The position numbers and the translations under genes are program-made. Below the pieces are notes generated by a model. It did no database searches. It was not told where the DNA came from and saw nothing but the letters and a program-made list of their open reading frames with translations. 64,000 bases of DNA from Paragordius varius (lineage: Eukaryota > Nematomorpha), in the NCBI GenBank assembly GCA_964247055.1, contig OZ176051.1, positions 3,224,001-3,288,000 on the forward strand, given 5' to 3'. Positions 25,474 to 37,886 of this stretch are shown in pieces (the first letter of the stretch is position 1; each line of letters begins with the position of its first letter).

Positions 25474-28400
25474 CAGTGGTGAAACTACGGGGTGCTAGGG
25501 GGAGCAGTTTGAGGGGGGAAGTGGGGGCACCTTTTTTATTTACAGATATGCAATGTTTACCTCATTGTAAGTATACTGGCAAAGAATAAAGAGAATTAAT
25601 ATTGATTGAAAGGAAGAAAAAGCGAAAATAAACATTTTTTTCGCTATCTCAATAAGCGGTTTTATTATAAGTTAAAAATTAATAAACACCTATAAATCTC
25701 TCCAGTTAACACCTGAAAAAAGTGAAAATAGTTAAAAATAAATATATGAGTATAGAGTTAACACCAAAAATTAAGTAGAGCTCATAAATTTTTAAGTCAT
25801 AAATTATTTTGTTATTAAAAATTATGGTAATATAGTATGAGAATCACAAAATTTTGACAGATGTAATTTTTTTGCTTCTGTTAAATTAAAATAATTATAA
25901 AAATCTCATTTGAAATAATATATTCATATAGCGTAGACATAATTTGTTTTTTAATGTTGTGTGAAAGACAATTTACATATTTTAATTTTTATGAGGAAAT
26001 GGGTTCATGTAAATTTTAATATTATTGAGTTAGAAGCATTCATAAAATATTCTCTAACAAGTAATCTCAATTTATTTATTTTGATTATATAATATGCAAT
26101 TTAATGAACGCCAACTCACATTAATGTTGGTCAATTCATATTACAGCAAAGTATGCGAAATAGCAATAATTTTGGAAAAAATGTTTTTCAATGCATAAAT
26201 TGTGAATGAAATTCATCAAATTTTACAGGATGATTGTTATTTCACATACTTTACCGGAAAGTGGATTGGCCATCATGTTAGCTGGTATACATTAATATGC
26301 ATATTTTTCTAATGTTAGCCTTTTATGTATGTTACTTTTAAATTTATTTTTGATTCTAAAACATAAAATTTTTGATAAACTTTCACCACACACTAAAACA
26401 GGGGTCGGAATTTTTCAGCAGGACATTCTCAAAATTTAATTGGCGGTCCACACATTCATATTCCATTTAATTAGTACATTTATCATATTTATCAAACCTT
26501 CGAACCGGAATCTAGTTCCTGTTTTAGGACCAATTCCGGTTCCATTTTTAAATTAGAGCCCGGTTCTAGTTACACTTTTTTGGCGGTTCAAAACCTTATT
26601 ATAATTTCAAATAGCCATATTACCATAAAAATATTTTATTATTCTGACTGAACAGCTGTCAAATTTTTATTTATCCAAATTCCCAAAATATAACTTTTAG
26701 CAATTTATATTTAAGAATTCCCGCTGCTATTCCTAGGTAGGCCCGTTTTCCGTGCATATGTTGACAATGTGTTTATAAGAAAAACGAATATGTGAGCATG
26801 CAGACGAGCAAAATAGAGAGAGCTGTCCCATTCATGAATTATAAGTCTTCATAGTAAAATAGGTTTAAATTATGCCCATGTTAGTGACAGCACCTCATGG
26901 TTTATCTTTGATCATTTTGAAAATATTATGGTCTCTACTCTGGACGCCGCACATAAGTTAAGGTCCCACTTCTGAACTAAAAGATTTGGAGCTTCGCATC
27001 ATGTTTTCACAATAATCGCATAGTTGTAAAAAAATTTATTACAAAATATTTGATTCTAAATGATTTTTTTATTTCTTAGTGCCAAACTTAAACGGAGCGC
27101 AAAAAGCGTTTTAAAAATGAAAAAGATGACAGATTTTATTTAGTTCATTTCGACAAATGTGTCCATTGATGCTAGCTCACCCGAGAAACAAAAAATAGTT
27201 ATGCTCAGAAATGGTGGATATAATTTAGATAGTTCGATTCATACTATAACCTAGCCCTCATGCTAGCTCTAGCTCAAATGAGAAAACGGTAGTGATTAGC
27301 GAGCAACAAAAGTGTTGATGATTTGGATAGTTTGAGTCATACTAATGTGAAACGTAGTTTAAGCCGTTTGATTTCAGAGAATTCCGATATGGGTAATATA
27401 TAAATCATAAGTTATCAAATGAATTCTGATTTTAGTTCACATCGCCCCCTGGTCCTTTTCAAAGAGATCCTTTCCAAAAAAATCGTTCCTTTTCAGAAAC
27501 CTATTATAAAAAGAACACTAAATCTAAGCTTGTAAAAAGATCATGGATATGTTAGAGTATAATTCTCGATGCAGTCTATTGTGAACCGTGCTGGCTGTTC
27601 TCTATTGACAGTAAGGACATTTGGAAAAAGGGTGTGAGGAATTGGAAAGCGCTATCCAAAAAATTTATATGCATAAAGGAAATCACATGGACTGCTCTAT
27701 TTATGATAAATGGAAAGATGGTAAAACGATTGTGCGGGATTTAAAAAACTACTTAAATAACGAAACAAATTTTTGGGTTAGTGTATTAGAGAGATTAGTT
27801 AACATAACATTATCTTTGTCAAAAAATTCTGTCTTTCCGTAGTCATCATGAAACTTTTAATAATATCTATAATGTTAATTTGATTTAGGTTCAACTTTTA
27901 GCATAATATGATGGCATAATGAAGCAAGCTATGGATAAATAACATTAAATATTTGAGCCCATTAATACAGGAGCAAATTATAGACTGCATTACAACGCGT
28001 TTGAGAGAAGTAATTATTTCTGAAATAAAAGAGGCGGCTTTTTACACTCTCATTTTAGACACTACCCAGGATATAGAAAAAATATTAATTAAGTCAAATA
28101 TTTCGATGTTAAAATTAATAATAAAAATGGTATGGCAAAAAAATGAAATTAAGGAAGTGTTTTTAGGATTTAGAAAAATCGATAAACATTTAGCATATGA
28201 GTTATATAGTATGATAAAACAATATTCAAAAAACTATAATTTATCATTAGATAGGTGTAGAGGACAAGGTTATGATGGAGCCAGTGTTATGAGCGGAACT
28301 TACAATGGAGTATCTCTTTTGAGAAAGGATCAGCCCCAGGCAGTATATCATTGGCCGCCTATAATCTAAATTTAATTATAATTGACTTGTAGAGAAGAAT

Positions 28401-29721
28401 CCGATTTTTTTGCAATTCTGGAGGTAATATATACATTTTTTGGCCACAGTATATAAAGATTGGACCTTTTGAAAAGGTCTACTCGGGAATCTGAAATAAG
28501 TTTAAAAAATTCAATCTCTATCAATAAAATATCGTTATTTTGATTATAACATTAACGAGCACTAAGAAAAATGAGCGGGAAAAAGCTTCTATGTTACTTA
28601 AAAAAGGTATTGAATTTATATTTATTTGCATAATTTTATATCATTAGTAATAAAGTCTCTACAACTTTACTATCAAATGATATAGATCTTATAAAAGCAA
28701 AAACAAAGCTCGAAAATTTAAATATAAACTTATTAAAATATAGAAGTGACTATATAACCGCAAAAAAGATGCCATGGAAATGGCAATAAAATGGAGATTG
28801 AACCTGTTTTAGTGATAGGTGACATAAAATTATTAAAAGACATATTGAGGAACTTGCTGATGACCATAGATTTCCTAATTTAAATGATAAGTTTAGAGTG
28901 AATGTTTTCAATAAAATTTTAGATATTGTAATTTTTCTAACAGATTCGGTTATAGCGTAGCGGATACGTTTTCATTTCTGCTTCCATCAAAGTTAACTAA
29001 AATGAGTGAATAGAAATTATCAATTCAGCTAAAAAATTAACTAATAATTATCCAAACGTTTTGAGTGAATATTTTCCGATTCAAATGGTATCAGTTTCTA
29101 ATTCGCTTAAGGATAAGACTCAAATTAACAATGCCAGGCAATTTGCAGAGCTATTAATTATTAAGTAATCTACAGTTTCAGCCAGTTGTGATGAAGTTAT
29201 AACAGCATTTTATTGTTTTTGACTTTAACAGTTACGGTTGCTACAACGGAACGTTCATTCTCAAAGTTAAAAATAATTAATTATATAAGAAGCACGATTG
29301 TTGAAAAAAGGATGAGCAATTTATCGTTACTAGCAATTGAAGCGGAGATGGCGGATCAAATGGATAAAAAAGATATAATTGGAAAATATCCTCACGCAAA
29401 ATCGAGAAAACGAAATTTTAAAACATGATTAATAAGTGCTCTTAATAAGTTATATTATTTTAAACTTGGAAGTTCAGATTAAGGAATTGTCGGTGGTTAG
29501 GGTGGGCGGTCGGGTATTAACCATATATATTACCAGGAACGCAAAACTTTTAGACTCAGGATGTCAAGTCATGTAAATATTATCATTTTTAAATATGATA
29601 TTTCTTTACGAATCTAAGTGATGCGCCAGATGAAAAAATAACTGCAAACGATTTTTTTGGGGGAAAGGGGGGGGCAGTATTTAAATATTGCGGGGGACCA
29701 CAATTTATAGTTCCGCTACTG
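25474..29721 (+). mobile_element. Decayed 4.2-kb hAT transposon, ZMYM/DUF4371-type transposase
   Basis: Ends CAGTGGTGAAACTA (25474) and TAGTTCCGCTACTG (to 29721) are flanked by GTGGATAA and GTTGATAA, an 8-bp target duplication with one mismatch. G-rich subterminal tracts follow both ends. The plus-strand transposase pieces lie at 27621-29428. 'WKDGKTIVRDLKNYLNNETN' (about 27709) is the N-terminal region. 'GQGYDGASVMSGTYNGVSLL' (about 28265-28325) is the family's catalytic-region signature. 'VTVATTERSFSKLKIINYIR' (about 29225-29290) is the C-terminal dimerisation domain. Multiple stops and frame changes separate the pieces. The first 2 kb are non-coding and include a CAGGGGTCGG hAT-like motif at about 26399 and AACCGG-rich sequence at about 26500-26600 related to the MITE at 56634, so smaller elements may be nested here. 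Confidence 0.85.
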
Positions 29722-29889
29722 GTTGATAATTATTTTTAATCAAAATATTTTTCAATTTTTTTATAAACTCCCGGGTAGAAAATTACTTCAAAATGTTATA
29801 GCGCACAAAAAGTGTGTGGAACTATTACATGTATCTTTCCTTCTACTGCAATATAAAATTATGATTTACGTATGACTGGATTTGCAGGT

Positions 29890-30285
29890 AATAGAAAATC
29901 GAATTGCAAGTGTGATGTATGGAACACTTGATAAATACAATTAAAATTATTTTGGTAGCTAATTATGTATGTAGTTTAGGTTCTATAGGTAATTGAGACC
30001 TTTGTTAATGTTTGGCTAATTAACCTTATTGAAATTTTGTGGTATAGAAGAACATGCTTTTGGAACTTTGCTAAATGTATTTAACAACGCCATCTAAAAG
30101 ATCCTAAATTTATCAGTACCGTGAACCCTCAAAAATTAAATACGCAAAAACAGGTATTTGAATGATTTTTAAAAGACTAATCCCACAAAAATCTAAGAAT
30201 TATTATTTGGTATTAATAGTGTATTTATACATTTAAGTTTAATATCTTATACAGAAACCGTACAAATTAGGAAATTTGATCACTA
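29890..30285 (-). mobile_element. GGTG family fragment
   Basis: Matches the middle of the consensus ('GCAAGTGTGATGTATGGAACAC', 'TTTGTTAATG', 'GGCTAATTAACC') without either end. Confidence 0.5.
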
Positions 30286-30801
30286 ATTTGTTCAAAAACA
30301 AAGAAGCGATAAAATTTTTAAATTTCTTTGCTAATTTAAATACTATAGTAACACAAACCCTACCAAGAAAATAAAATACGTGGCTTTAAATTATTTGACA
30401 CAAGTTAATAATATTTCAATATCTATATTAACGATTAATCCCAAATAATTTTTAATTATAAATACTTTTTCTATATTATGCTTAATTTGTATTTTTAGTT
30501 AGCTTTTTGGAGGATTACCAAATAATGTATTTCGAATAAATTAATTGATCACAATAGGATAGTTAAAATTCTAAATCGGTACATTTAAATTTATTATAAT
30601 TTTTTTTCTAACTTGGTTAACAATGAAGTATCTCAAGTATTATAAGGCTATATTTCTATCTAATTAAATATAAAAAGTGGTTTTTCTGATTAACATAGTT
30701 GATTGGACGAAATATCTGAATCTATGAAATTAATTATACACACTTAGTTGCGGTACATTTAAAGATATTGCAATGAAATTATCAGTTTCTAAAAACGATA
30801 T

Positions 30802-31045
30802 TGGGTGGAAGTCGCACTTGACTTGCAAAAGCATGGCAATTTGAGGCAAGTACATTTAAGCCTGCAAGTGTAACTTAAAAATCGGTGGCCGAGTTAAGTC
30901 TTTTGCTTATGAATGTATTATTTTTTGCTACATATTCGAATTTAAGTTATTATAAACATTTACAACCAAAATTTATGAATAAGGCACAGATAAACAACCA
31001 ATACAATATGCATTTATTAACTCATTGGCACGCATGTTAAAATTA
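30802..31045 (+). mobile_element. GGTG family left-end fragment
   Basis: Starts near TGGGTGGAAGTCGCACTTGA with the usual left-end words and the CTCATTGGCACG block, and breaks off near 31045. Confidence 0.55.
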
Positions 31046-31225
31046 TAAATAACTTAGTTCTTTCCTTAAGAGTGTTTTTATTTTTCGTTTTTCCCTCAGT
31101 ATTATAAATTCCCGGATTGCATCTAAAATAAATTTACAATAAAATATCTTCCTCGTAAAACCCAAGAGTAATCTTCGCTCATGTTCTTCATGAGGCGTTG
31201 CATCAGGATGAAAAGCATTTTGCAC
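31043..31225 (-). CDS. Unrecognised short open frame, possible exon
   Basis: Sixty codons rich in charged residues ('ATPHEEHERRLLLGFTRK', 'REKRKIKTLLRKEL'), unlike the low-complexity frames typical of the surrounding AT-rich DNA. I do not recognise the family. It could be an exon of a host gene, a captured gene piece or chance. There is no clear acceptor or partner exon nearby. Confidence 0.25.
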   Translation of the reverse strand: MQNAFHPDATPHEEHERRLLLGFTRKIFYCKFILDAIREFIILREKRKIKTLLRKELSYL

Positions 31226-31982
31226 GAATCAAATGGCATCGATTGCTGTTTTAAATAATTTCGCCAATTTTGTTATAATAGATTATGTAAATGTAATAAA
31301 TTATAGTTTTATTGGTAAAAATATGGCATCGCATCAAGTTAAACAATATTTAAACCAATAAATTTGTAAAAATAATTTATGGGGTCTTTGAACTTGAAGC
31401 AAAGATTAGCTCTTTTGGTAAATTAGGCATTTAGCATTAAAGATTATATCATAAGTTTAAATGATTTTAGTTTCAAACGATGTCATCTTTAAAAATGGAT
31501 TTATCTTTTATTTTTAAAAGTCAATAATCAGAAATAACTCTGTCTAACAAATTATCCAACATTAACGATAAATTTTGTAATTAATATATTTAACATGAAA
31601 CATTACACATTTTTAAGCCTCATTTTTTATTAATATCGCATCACAGTAGCAAATTATACTTTTTGCAATGGTATGAACATATTTGATCAAACTAAGTCGT
31701 GTTCTAGCACAAGGCTAAATAATTGTCCAGGTATTATTTGCATGAATGATAGGTAAAGACAGGAGTGACCCCTGTGGGCTGCCTATTTAAACCTTTACTG
31801 CGGTCCACAAAATCATCAAAAAAATTAACAAATTCAAATCTTGAGCTGATATTGTTTGATATAATTATTTTTGCTATATTTGTAAATTTTCCGAAAATTC
31901 ATATGTCTCTTAACTCTTATTTTTTCATTTTAAGAACAAAATTTATTTCAAATAATATTATTTGAACAAAGACATTATTCTA
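31226..31982. other. Non-coding AT-rich stretch
   Basis: No exon, transposon end or RNA gene could be supported here. Confidence 0.4.
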
Positions 31983-31985
31983 TTA

Positions 31986-33122
31986 CACTGCTCAACAAGG
32001 TTTTGCACCACCCCATTATTTTTGCATTTTCTGATACCTATTGGCATGGAAAAGCCAAAACAAAAAAGAAAATTAAGGCCACCAATAGGATTTTTCCGAA
32101 ATTTAATTTTTAAATTTGTATTTAATTTAAATATAACAATCATTCCTCGTGTACATATGTTTAAATATTCAAACGAACAAGTCGCTACAAGTAATATTCC
32201 ATGCATGAATAACAAAATTCTAGGCATTAAATAAGATACTAAACAAGCTAAGAGCCAAAGTATTAAAATCTAAAAGGGGCTTATGTATAGTGTGATAGAT
32301 CCGGGCGGCTGCACAAGCTCTGCATATCCCCCAAGCGATCTAATTATGCCAGATATGGCAAAGATAACAATAAGTAATCGTAAAGCCCGATAAGAGATAC
32401 TTGCAAACAAAATCCAGGCAAATTGACATGTCAAATTAACCAATTCACAGAATAAAGTTAGATAAATTCTACAATTAAATTGAAAAAAATGATTAAGTAA
32501 ATACAATTGGTCCAATCCAATAATAGTAAATTCTACTAAAAGTGGCTACACAACATCCATCTGAAATTAAAAATACAAAACAACCAACAATTTTAAAAAA
32601 TAAAGTATATCCACTAGGTATAAATAAAGGATGTTTTGTAAGAACCAACTCAAGAACAAAGCCTAATAAGTACTCGAAAGAACGAAAACTAACAAAAAAA
32701 ATATAGTCTATCTGAAAGCCGAAGGTTTAAACCATAGAATGCCTTTTTTAGTATTTTTTTAAAATTTTTTTATACGTATTAAAAATTCACTTGAAAGAAA
32801 AAGACTAAATTTTGACGTTTAAGTCCGTACTATTTTTTTCTCTCTGATATTTAAATGACTATTTATATTCAAAAGATAGAGTTTAAAACGCTTTATTAAA
32901 TGATATTAAGTTTATAATATAATAACATTTTATTATAAAGTTATATTTGATTTTCTCTCGATTTTCTCTTGTTTTTGAAAAATTGAAAAACCTATAGTAT
33001 TTCAAAATTCTGATTGGCGGGATCAAAAATTTTTTCACATTCGGTTTTAAAACACTGAAATTAGTCATAATTTAAAAGTTTGAGTGGTGGTGCTCAAAAA
33101 TGTCCAAATTTGTCGACTAGTG
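31986..33122 (-). mobile_element. CACTR-ended DNA element, copy A (1.14 kb)
   Basis: Starts CACTGCTCAACAAGG and ends CCAAATTTGTCGACTAGTG, with TTA on both sides (31983-31985, 33123-33125). The ends form an imperfect inverted repeat (CACTRGTC-ACAA). A longer, opposed copy lies at 35486-36933, also flanked by TTA. Both contain hydrophobic coding remnants; here a minus-strand frame at 32270-32515 ('FCELVNLTCQFAWILFASIS') and one at 31958-32227. The protein is not recognised. A 3-bp TTA/TWA duplication with CACTR ends would fit PIF/Harbinger-like or CACTA/Chapaev-like groups. Confidence 0.65.
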
Positions 33123-33125
33123 TTA

Positions 33126-33688
33126 TATATTCAGGTTGTCAGAGCAATCGTTTCAAATTAGCCCCTGTAATTACCTCCTCTTTAAAACGACGTTTTAAGC
33201 AATCAAAAAAAATTGAATTTTTGGTATATATAAAAGCATATTAATTCGTTATCAACCTTTTTTGTATTTGCGTATTTATCTTTAAAATACGCCACCGAAA
33301 ATAGATATCGTGTTAAACACATTTCTGGGGAATTTGTATAATATCATTCTTTCCTTTTAAGGGACCACAAAAGATTTAGTATTTATATCCCTAGATCCCA
33401 TCTGTGTGAACACAATTTTAAATAAAATTTTAACCATGATTTCGTAAAACGAAAATCTTAAAATAAATAATATGATAGTTGAATATTAACTTTAATAAGG
33501 GACAGTTTAAATGTGGCCAATTTTGAGTAAACAATATTAATATGCAAAAACCTGTAAAAGAATAATTATAGACATTCTTTTAAATATGTTTTTTATTATT
33601 TTTTTATCTCCATTACCTCTATTTATTGCAAATCAATAGAAATAATTATCGGTGAGACTATGTCATAGCGAAGCGTGAGGCCTGCTAG
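33126..33688 (+). mobile_element. Helitron-like 3' end, second copy
   Basis: From about 33310 ('AACACATTTCTGGGGAATTT') to GCGAAGCGTGAGGCCTGCTAG this matches 22165-22534, including the hairpin before CTAG and the following T. The 5' limit is unclear; 33126-33300 carries related 'ATTAGCCCC' wording. Confidence 0.6.
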
Positions 33689-34652
33689 TATCCTAATAAA
33701 AATTATATAAATAAGCCAAAATATCTATAAATTTAGTTTTGAAAAAAATTCCATACTACTTGGACGACATTCTTGTTTGACACTTTTGCAAATCGTGTTT
33801 TTTATTCTAACGCTAAAATAAGCTAATTTTTTACTTAAATGATATTGATATAACCCGAAAAATTGGTGTATTTTAAATATTTTTATATTTAGCTAAAGCA
33901 CACATACGTTAACTAAGCTTTTATTTTAAGGTATTTAAATGAATCATTTTTTATAATTCAATGCATGAATGCAATATAAGTGCAAACTTTTGCAATGGTT
34001 TCAATTTCTTTTATATTTTTAAAAATATTTGAAACAGGCCTAGGGTCCTCAAAAACCCTAATTTGAAGCAGACAACGGAAACTAATGTGTTGCATCCAAA
34101 TTTTAAATCACTCGTAACAAGATATTTTTTATCCAACCCGGATTTTCGACGCTGTGTTATGCGAATGCTTCAATACAATTTTTTTTAAAGATATAAAATT
34201 GTATGTCCTTATCTAAAACATTTTACCGCCATTTTTTTAAAATTGATAATAAAACAGGCAAATATATATTATGGTTATAAATGCAAATAATTAATCTTAT
34301 ATAGCTGAGAAGTGCAAACACTTGATATATATTAATATTAAAATCACCTGTTTATCTCTATCGTGTTTGTTTAGGAGCTGTCCTAATTAAGAATTTAAAA
34401 TAAAAACTTTAATAAAATATTATCTAATACAGGAAATCAATGTTTGGTAATCTTTTATCTAAAACAACTGCTAAAACTGTAGTTTATATTAGGCACGATT
34501 TATAAACTTACAACAAGTCATCGTACACAAAAAGATAAAATGATATAATATATATTAATATTTTTTAAAAAGAGCATTTAACCTTTACCCAAAAATTTTT
34601 TATTAGCATAACATTGCGTCCGAAATCAGGGGGTGTAAATAATAGGCTGATG

Positions 34653-34693
<41 letters not shown>
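34653..34693. repeat. (AT)n microsatellite
   Basis: A run of about 40 bp of alternating A and T, ending where the hAT MITE starts. Confidence 0.95.
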
Positions 34694-34696
<3 letters not shown>

Positions 34697-34875
34697 TGGC
34701 GTATGCAGTAAAAGATTGTTAGTGCAAAGTAATCTTAATGAACACAAAACAGGGGGACAATTTTCATATATTAATTATCATTCAGTCCTATTTACAAACA
34801 TATCCATAATATCCCCCTGTTTTGTGTTCATTAAGATTACTTTGCACTAACAATCTTTTACTGCATACGCCACTG
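34694..34875. mobile_element. 182-bp hAT-type MITE with ~70-bp inverted repeats
   Basis: CAGTGGCGTATGCAGTAAAA at the left is matched by its exact inverse at the right, and the inverted arms run for about 70 bp to AACAGGGGGA. Flanks TATATATA and TATATATT are consistent with an 8-bp hAT duplication, though the AT repeat makes this weak. The near-identical arms suggest a recent insertion. Confidence 0.85.
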
Positions 34876-34904
34876 TATATATTCTGATAGGAAAATGTAT
34901 TAGG

Positions 34905-35420
34905 ATTATCATGTTCTTTTAGCCTTTAGAAGTAATTTAAGAAAGTTATTTACACTTTTGTGGTAAGAGCGCCATATAAGAAATGGAAATTGCGCACATT
35001 TATAATTTACATATTTTTGGTGAAAGCTGGAGGCTTCATTCGAAAAAATATCACAAAAATATATCATAAACTATATATAAAAAGCAAACAATAATTTTAA
35101 AAGATTTTAATTTCTAGATATGGGCTTCGAAAGTCCCAGTTTTTTTGCTCTTATAAAATCGGCCAGTGTTCCTAAAAACGCTAAGATGCCGAAATTGCAC
35201 GATATCTAAATTTTAGTTTCAACTAAAAATAATTTTTTAAAAACGCATTTTCAATATACAGCAAAATTCGTACTTCACACTATTTTGAGGCATGATAACG
35301 GTATAAAAGCGCTTTAAGATATTGTAAAAACATTTTTTCTATATAATGATGCTAAACCCTATCACCTCGGATTTTGATTAAAATATTCGTTCGTCTTCAA
35401 GCTTATGTTAAATATAATTT
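34905..35420 (+). repeat. Unclassified dispersed repeat
   Basis: Contains 'GCGCACATTTATAATTTAC', 'TTTTTGGTGAAAGC', 'CGAAAGTCCCA' and 'TACTTCACACTATTTTGAGG', all of which recur in other parts of the window (6780-7260, 48540-48720, 59580-59640, 62030-62090). No ends or coding capacity are visible. Confidence 0.5.
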
Positions 35421-35485
35421 GTTCTTTTTTACAAATATTCACCAATGGTCTACTTAATAAAGGTGTAAACAAAAATTATATGTTA

Positions 35486-36933
35486 CACCGGTCGACAAAT
35501 TTGGACATTTTTCCACCACTCAAAATTTTAAATTATGACTAATTTTAGTGCTTAAAATCCGAATCTGAAATTTTTTTTGATCCCCCCAATCAGAATTTTG
35601 AGATATTATACTTTATTCAATTTTTCAAAAACAAGAGAAAATCGAGAGAAAATTAAATATAACTTTATAATAAAAAGTTATTATATTGTAAAATTAATAT
35701 CATTTAATAAAGCGTTTTAAACTCTATCTTTTGAATATAAATATGTCATTTAAATATCAGGGAGAAAAATATAGTACGGATATTAACGTCAAAATTCCTT
35801 CTTTTTTTTCAAGTTAATTTTAAACACGTATAAATTTATATTAAAAAACTAAAAGAGGTATTCTATGGTTTTTCGGCTTTCAGATAGTTTTCCTTATTTC
35901 GAGTACTTATTAGGGTTTTTCTCTTCGGTTGATTCTTACAAAAAATCATCTATTTATACCTAGTGGATATTATTTATTTTTTAAAATAATTGGTTACCCT
36001 GAATTTGAATTTCAGATGGATGTTGGTACCTACTTTTTGTAAAATATACTGTTATGGGATTGGACCTTTTTTACCTAATCTCTTTATTCAATTTAATGGA
36101 AGATTTATCTAACTTTATTCTGTGAATTGGTTAATTTGACATGTCAATGGATATTGCTTGCAAGCGTCTCTTATCGCGCTCTACGAATACTTATTGTTAC
36201 CTTTGCCATATCTGGCATAATTTAAGGATCGCTTGGGGGATAAGTTACAGAGCTTGTGCAAGCCGCCCGGATCTATCACACCATACATAAGCCCTTTTAG
36301 ATTAATACTCTGGCGCTTAGCTTGTCAATAGTATCTTATTATTTAATGCCTAGAATTTGTTATTCATGCAATTAAATTTTTTGTACAAATTTTTGTGTTA
36401 ATTATCGCTTCAAATCTTTTGTGTTCATCTATTATGTGTAGCTTCATAGTCATTTTACAGCCTAAATTTTATAACATAATATACCCATCCGATGGTAACT
36501 TTCTACAAGCTCCTGGCCTAATATTTTATACTTCTTTGACTTATGTGATACTAATATTTACAGATATATTATACACCAGTTTTGAATTTTTTTAAAGCTT
36601 TTTTCAGTGTTAACATCAATATTCCGCAAGTTTTTCTTAAATATATATTTACCACAACAGATGCAAATCGGATCATTTTTGCATTTTCGTACCAAAATTA
36701 TGATGAAAATACCTGGATCTGGAATGTTACTTGCATCGACTTGCTCGTTTAAATATTTAAACATATGTACACAAGGAATGATTGTTTTTTTAAATTAAAT
36801 ACAAAATTAAAAATTAAATTTTCGAAAAATTCTATTGGTGGCCTCAAAATTTTTTTTTGTTTTGGTCTTTCCATGCTATTAGGTATCAGAAAATACAAAA
36901 AAATGGGGTGGTAAAAAACCTTGTTGAGCAGTG
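35486..36933 (+). mobile_element. CACTR-ended DNA element, copy B (1.45 kb)
   Basis: CACCGGTCGACAAATTTGG to CTTGTTGAGCAGTG, flanked by TTA (35483-35485, 36934-36936). It is the inverse of copy A and keeps about 310-370 bp (about 36370-36735) that copy A lacks. Hydrophobic plus-strand remnants continue through this extra part ('VILQPKFYNIIYPSDG', about 36450), hinting that an internal membrane-protein-like gene was once carried. Confidence 0.65.
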
Positions 36934-37322
36934 TTATCAATAGCATAACAAAAGAGATGATTATAAATACTTATTGAAAAAGGAAAACCAATTACAACAA
37001 ATCAAAATGAAAACTTATAATTTTAAACGCTATGATAGCTATACAAGATTAATAAAATAGAGTGTATTGAAACACATTCTGATCAATTTAGTAAGCAAGC
37101 TGTTAATTCTCGTTAAAACAAATATTAAACTGGAAACAAAGTCGTTAAATACAAAGTCGTATTTAAATAAAGAAATCAACTAATATTTTATCTTTCGACA
37201 AATCTATTGTTGCCTTTTATCTTAAAAACTGTGTATATTTATTATCAAAACCTATTGATTAATACTTATGTTTTTGCGCCTCTTATTTCATAATATAGAA
37301 TGAAGAAGTGATATAGGATAAT

Positions 37323-37829
37323 TTATTTACAAAACCAATTATTCAACAAAGTGCGCGTAAAGTTGTTTTCTATTAATGGAGACAGCAAGGTAAAACATTT
37401 GAAGCAAACATATCGTTTGTTAGCATTATCTGTGCGGCTGACATATACTTCATGTCCTTCTGTTTCCAAATAATCCTATTATATATTTTCATAAAAATAT
37501 TACATAAAAATAATGTATAATTTTATGTATAAATAAGTTAAATTATTGTTTCGGAGCATTTCGATATATCTAATAGCTGGTGTGAACAATCAATTCAAAA
37601 TAAGGATTTAGTAAAAATAGATCTACAATTATAACCATAATAGTATATAATTAATCCTTATAAAATAAACTTTTGATAAAATTATTTATAATTCGGCATT
37701 TAATATTCTAATCCGATATTTATAATAACAAAATGTCGCCGATTTTTAATCGAATACACTGTGCCACAATATATGTTTACCGCGCGCAGGGTTGATATTC
37801 GTAAAATTTGAATTTTTCTAAATAAAAAG

Positions 37830-37886
<57 letters not shown>

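Noticed and set aside
31962-32234. Overlapping plus-strand frame in the CACTR element
   Set aside because: The opposite strand carries the frame shared between the two copies; this one is its shadow.
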